The position numbers and the translations under genes were made by a program. From Paguma larvata (lineage: Eukaryota; Chordata; Mammalia; Carnivora; Viverridae): a DNA stretch of 64,000 bases. The notes beneath the pieces were generated by a model, which saw only the letters and a program-made list of their open reading frames with translations, was not told where the DNA came from and searched no databases. Below, piece by piece: positions 47,801 through 53,800 of this stretch. The stretch lies in NCBI GenBank assembly GCA_030068075.1, contig CM057843.1, forward strand, positions 39,407,832-39,471,831, written 5' to 3'. The stretch's first letter is position 1. The number at the start of each line of letters is the position of its first letter.

Positions 47801-50800
47801 TCGTCAGGGCAGGCGGGTGGTACAGGCTGCACGGTCATCACTTGCAGTAGGACCAGGTGCCAGCCCACCACGGACTGAAAAATCCATGCAGTCTGTTTGA
47901 GAGGCCCTGCCTTAGCTGGAGGAGAGCTGACAATGGCTGGCTTATCAGGGAGGCCCCCTGGAGGAGGCTCCGTGGTTGGGGCCAGCGTCCAAGGCAGCGG
48001 AGGCTGGGGTGGGGGCCCTCTCCAGGAGAAGCGGGGGGGGGTCTCACCCAGGGAGTTTTGTTGGGGACGTACCCCTCGCCACAGAGGCATTTCCTCTTTT
48101 ATTTTCCCTTGTGGTCCAGATGAGGATCAAGGCTGGCGAGGGTGTGGGACTTGCCCAGGAAATGGCAGAGCTGGCTCCAACCCCAGGCCCCCTGCCGCCT
48201 CAGCAGCCTGCCTCTCGGGGCTGCTCCCCTCGTAGGGGTACACGTGTGCCCTGGGTTTCACGGCCTGGCAGCAGCATGAATGGCAAGGCTCTTGGAGCCC
48301 AGCAAACTGGAGAGAATGACACCAAAGGCTGCCCCACCCCCGCCCATAGGGAAAGGAGGGGTTGGGAGGTGGATTGAGAGACGGGATCCCCCGGAGGGAG
48401 CCAAGAATGGACCCATTACCTTCCTCGGAGGGAGCCAAGAATGGACCCACTACCTTCCTCGGAGTCCTCTGCCCACGTCTGTCTTGTCTGGCTGTTCCTG
48501 CCTCGTTACTGGCAGAACCAGGGCAGCTACGCGGAGGGAGCCCCGGGCTGCCGCCGAGCCTCCTCCCCAGCCCCTGCTTGGGGACCTAAGTGCCCTGCTG
48601 TCTGAAGACCCCAGGGGGCGCCTGGGTTAAGCATTGACTTCGGCTCAGGTCAGGATCTCACGGTTGGGAGGGTTGAGCCCCACATTGGGCTCTGTGCTGA
48701 CATCTCAGAGCCGAGAGCCTGCTTTGGATTCTGTGTCTCTGGCTCTCTCTGCCCCTCCCCCGCTCGCACTCTGTCTCTCTCTCTCTCTCTCAAAAATAAA
48801 TAAACATCAAAAAAAAAAACACACACAAAAAAAACCACACACACAAAAAAACAAAAACGAAGACCTCAGGTTCCGAGAAGGTTCTTGCTCTTTTGTCCTC
48901 AGTCCAGCTCCAAATCCTGCCCAGACTCCTCATGATGCAAAGTGATGCCCTTGCTTTCACACATGGACAAACCCCCCCCCAGCACTCTGGGGACCGGGGT
49001 GGGACACGGGGCAGGGCTGGAATCGCTCAATGTTACTAAGCAGGACCGACAGCGTAGCACTGGATAAGCCATTGAGTCATAAATCCACACACAGAGGCAG
49101 AGGAATCTATCTGTCTAGCTTGTCATTTCTGTGTCTCCTGTCGCCATAGCACCTCCAAGGGCACAGGCACTCATGCGGCAGGAGGCGGGATCAGGGAGAC
49201 GCCCTCCCCTGAAGTCCACATCTGTGATGTGCCCTGTGTGCGCAGAGCGCTGGACCAGGTGCTGGTGACCTTTGTTTTTGCTTTAATTTAAGAGACTCCT
49301 CTGGCCCTGACAGCTCCGAATCTATGGCAGGAACAGGGGCTCAGGGGACGTGAGTGACCAAGGGTCCGTGTGGGGTCTGGTTAGTGAATGTGTGGAGCAT
49401 CCTATGAGGGGAGGGCCCCCTGTTGTCTGAAAGCCCCCCATGCACTAGAGGAGGGCTTCCTGGAAGAGGCGGTAGGGATAGTTCAGGAAGAATTTTGGCG
49501 GACATGTAAGACATGTCCGGGGGGCAGCAGCCGCACAAGGAGCACGGCCAAAGGCAGGGCACCAGTTAGACATGAGTATTCTGGCAGGAGGGGGGGTCGT
49601 GGGACTGAGGCAGAGGGACAGAGGATCGATGGGTGCTAGGAGTGTCTGATTCTTTCACCTCTAGAACGGGACAGGAGGACTCTGTGGGGTCACGGGTGTG
49701 GGCCCTGGCACGGAGGACTGCACCTTTGCTTTCCCTCGACCCTTCCCCAGAGATGCCAAACCCCTTCCCGACTGGGTTCCTCCTCCAGCCTGCAGAGCCC
49801 AGCCCCGCTCCACCCGCAAGGTAGGCCCCGCATCCTTGGGCCTCCTTTCCTCTCCCGCGCACCCAGCTCCACCCGCACGGTGTCAGGGCCGGCACCTCTG
49901 GAAACCACCGAGCCCTTCCCATGCCCTGCCGCAGAGGCTGGGGAAACAGGGGTCAAAGTGGAGAAAGTCCCCACCATAAATGAAATGTCAGGTCCCTGCC
50001 GCAAACGCAATGTCGCAGCCATCTTCCGCCCTCGCCCATCACCCCAGGTAGGCTTGCCTCCAAGGCTCTTTTGGCTCTGGACACACTGGGCAGAACGTTG
50101 TCCCAAAGGTCCCCTAGGTCTCCCACTGTGCCTCAGGAGAGCCCCACCACCTCTGAAAACTCCAAATTGTAGTCTGACAGCCTAGAACAAAGCTATGGAA
50201 GCAGCCGGACCAGTCTGGCCAGTTTCTGTCCTGGACTCTGACCTAGGCGCCCTGGCTCACCACCAGACTGCCTGGAGGCTGGGAACAGACTGACAGGCGG
50301 AGGGGGGCAGCCGTGTACCCCCACGAAGCCCTCCTCTAAGCACCTCACATGGGGGATGGGCAGCAGGGCCGAGTGGGATCGTGGAACTGCCTGTGTTTAT
50401 AGGGCAGGAAGGGCACTCCCCAATGTCTTCGTTTGTCCCCGAAACAGTTTCTTGGCTGCAGCGTGGACCATTGCCAAAGAACACGTTTGTCTCGAGCCTG
50501 AGAGTCGGCGGCTCTGTGGACGCGGGACCTGTCTCCCAGAAATGCATCTCAACACGCCCATTTCCCAGGAAAGGACGCCGATGTCGGTGCTCCCCAAGCT
50601 TCCTCCCTCCTGCCCTCCCCACCTGCCTTCTCTCCATTTTGCTGAAGCAGACACCACTTACTCTGAAAAGGTTACTAATTTGTTGCTTAATAGATTCCAG
50701 CTAGTTGTTTTCAAAACCATTGTTCGCATCGGTGAGTTAATCACTTTGTATTATCCTCCCTACAAGTCTCTACTTTTATCACCAAATAAGCATGCTTTTA

Positions 50801-53800
50801 CATACATCAGGTGCCCGGAGGGCCGGCTGCAGGCACCTCTGGCCGTTAACCTCTGGTCTCAGCCGACAGCAGGTAACCCCATCCCTTCTCCCCAGGGACT
50901 GTGCAAAGGACTCTGAGGCAGGGGGAGATTCTCCATCGCCAAGCACGCCTTCCCCCACCTCCCATTTCCTCACCCCTCCTTCCATGGTCTTCTTTGGATT
51001 AATAAAATTTGGCAAGACTTACTAAGGGACCACGATCGTGAACACTTATTAAGCACTCACTATGTGCCAGACACTGTGCCTTCGTGCTTAACTTCACACC
51101 TGACATCTCGACGCAATCATGCGGATGGATCCCATGAAGCCGGTACTCTTTTCTCCCTTTTTACAGATGAAGACACTGAGGTTCAGGACGGTCCCCTGAC
51201 TTGCCCGGAGCCCACATCTGCTTCATGCGGGGTACCCACCTGTGAAAGCAGGCGCTGACCGCCACATCGGGTGGAGTGAGGGGTAGCTGACCAAGAGCCG
51301 GGCTGAAGACAAGCACCAAAAAGGGGCCCAGTGAGATGAGTCCAAGGGACTCTGAGAACCTAAGTAGACAGGGGTCATTCGTAATTAACGAGTTCATTCT
51401 TCGAATGTAAAACTGTAGCTAAAATTGAGCTGGGAGAGACCGCCCCGCCCGCTCTGCACAGAGGAGGAAACAAGAAAGGCTCAAGGTCCCCCCCCCCCTC
51501 CGGCTACCAGCCGGCTCTCCTCCAGACCCCGCAAAGGGGCTAGAGTTTCACGAGCCGAGGCTCTACCCTCAGCGGAGCCTCTAATCACCTCAGCAGAGCC
51601 TCTAATCACCGGGGTGCTTCAGTGGCTGTTTGTCGCTACCTATCTTCCTTCCTTCGTTCCTTCCTTTTAAAAATAGTGGCCTTAGGGGGAAAGTTCCAGT
51701 CTTTTCTGCATCAGAGATGGCTCTTCCTGCTAGGGTGGTTTTGATATCACGTCTGCACCTCACGGCAACAGCAGTGGGTCCGCTCCGATCGGGCAGTAGT
51801 AAACCCCGAGAAGCATCAATAATGCCATGCATCCGGTCAACGAGCATTTATGAAACTCCTACTGCATGCAGTGGCTTATTAGGCTCGGGGCTGTGAAAGG
51901 GAAAGGGGCAAAACTGTTGGGTGTGGAGCGTCCAGGAGCGCTTCCTCCTGGTGGTTTTCCTGCAGCTCCCGCTTCGTCTGAAAGGCAAGCAATCACCTTG
52001 CAGCTTTTTCTGAGAACAAACTCTCTACCGGCTGCTATTTCAGGTACTTTCCATGTATCAACTCTTTCATCCTTACCTCAACTTTTTCACAGCCGGGGAT
52101 ACTCAAGCTGAGACAGGGTACTGAGTCCAAGTACCAAGTACCAAGGCCCCATAGCTGGGGAGGAACAGAGCTGGGAATGGAACCTGCTGCACCCCCCACT
52201 TTTCCCATGCGAGGTCATGGCCGTAAGGAGCGTTTGGAAACAGATCTTTCAGACATGAAAGGTACCAGGGAATCTAGTCCAATACCCCCGTTTACAGACA
52301 GAGAAAGTGCGGCTCAGAGAGGGACAGTGACCTACCTCAAGTCACACAGCTGATAGAGGCACAACTGAGACCGGAGTCAGATTTAGGGATCCAAAGTGTA
52401 TCCACTCATGGCCAAACCCCAGGCCGAGGGTCTTTCCACCCCATAACTGCCGAATGATCAGCCCCTGTGCCTAACGCCTTCCCTCTGGCCACGCCACGGC
52501 CAGGGCTCGGGTCTATGGGTTCAGCACACGCCATGGGCACTGGCGATGCTGCCGAGGGGCACCTTGGGCCCTCCAAACTCCTTCTGTGCTGCTGAACCCC
52601 GCTGGCCGCCGATGCCCTCTGAGGAGCGAATGTCAGAGAGGGTGAGAAACGGGTTTTCCACTTGAGCTGGTCCTCACAGCCTCTGCCTTCCCGCGGGTCT
52701 GGGTCGTCCTTGGGCACGAGGCAGACCCCTCGCCAGAGATCCGTATCGAATCCAAACGGCCTAGACCGGCTTTCGCACCTGGTTCGTGGCCAGCCCAACT
52801 GTCCCCACACAGCAGGGCAGCCTGTGGCCCCACCCTGGGCTCACTTTTTTGACACTTCGGCCAGCGCCCCCCTCGAAAACTGGCTCTGTATTATCTGTCA
52901 AAGACAGAATTTGGAAACGATCCGAATGTGTGCCAGTAGAGGGATCCAAAGCGTACCCACTCACAAGCAGCATACAGAATCTGACACGCTCCCTCGGGAG
53001 GCTCGGAACAGCACGGGCCAGGCTCGGGCTGGGACACAGTCAGAGACAGGGTGCGCCCGATGGCCACGGTGGTGCCCCAGCCTGCACTTGAGAAAGGGTC
53101 TACAGGGATTATCTCCAAAATGATAGCAGCAGCTGTGTTAGGAGGGCGAGGGGGTAACGGTTGTCCTTTCTGGTTTCTAGACTCTGTGTTGTGCTGCTTA
53201 GATGGCCCTTAGGATAAGAACAGTAGCAATAAAACCAGCTCCTCTTCAGGACTCGCTCTCCTTGAGGCGCCTGGGGGGCTCAGTGGGTAGAGCATCTGAC
53301 TTCGGCTCAGGTCAGGATCTGGCGGCTCGTGGGTTCGAGCCCCGCATCGGGCTCTCTGCGGTCAGCACAGAGCCCACTTCGGCTCTTCTGTCCTCCTCTC
53401 CCCGCCCCTTCCCCCTCCTCTCGCTCTCAAAACTAAACATAAAAACACAATAATAAGAACTCACTTTCCTTTACAAATCCCCCCAGCCTTTGCCTTCTCC
53501 CCCCTCAGAATCCCCCCCACACTCCGGAGCCCACCTCTCAGAGCCACACTTGGGTCCCTCTGTGAGGAGATGCAGCTGGTGGGTGGGTGACCGAGAGGTG
53601 CTTGATCCCCCTCTCTCCCGGGGGGCAGAGACAATATTTCACCTGTCCCCTCCTTTGCATCCACACACATTCACCCGCACCCACTCTCCCCTAGTTCTCT
53701 GTAGCCAGGGCAGCGCTAGGTCCCCAAATAGGGCCCCAGAATGGTCCTTTCCCAACACTGGCTGGGACAACAAGTGTTGGGGACCAAACTGGATTTTGGA

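Noticed and set aside
50240..50256. GGCGCCCTGGCTCACC as a SINE head
   Set aside because: No SINE body, tail or target duplication follows.
53265..53340. tRNA gene (TGGCTCAG...GGTTCGAGCCCC B box)
   Set aside because: It is the tRNA-derived head of a SINE with target duplications, not a functional tRNA gene. The same applies to all other SINE heads in the window.
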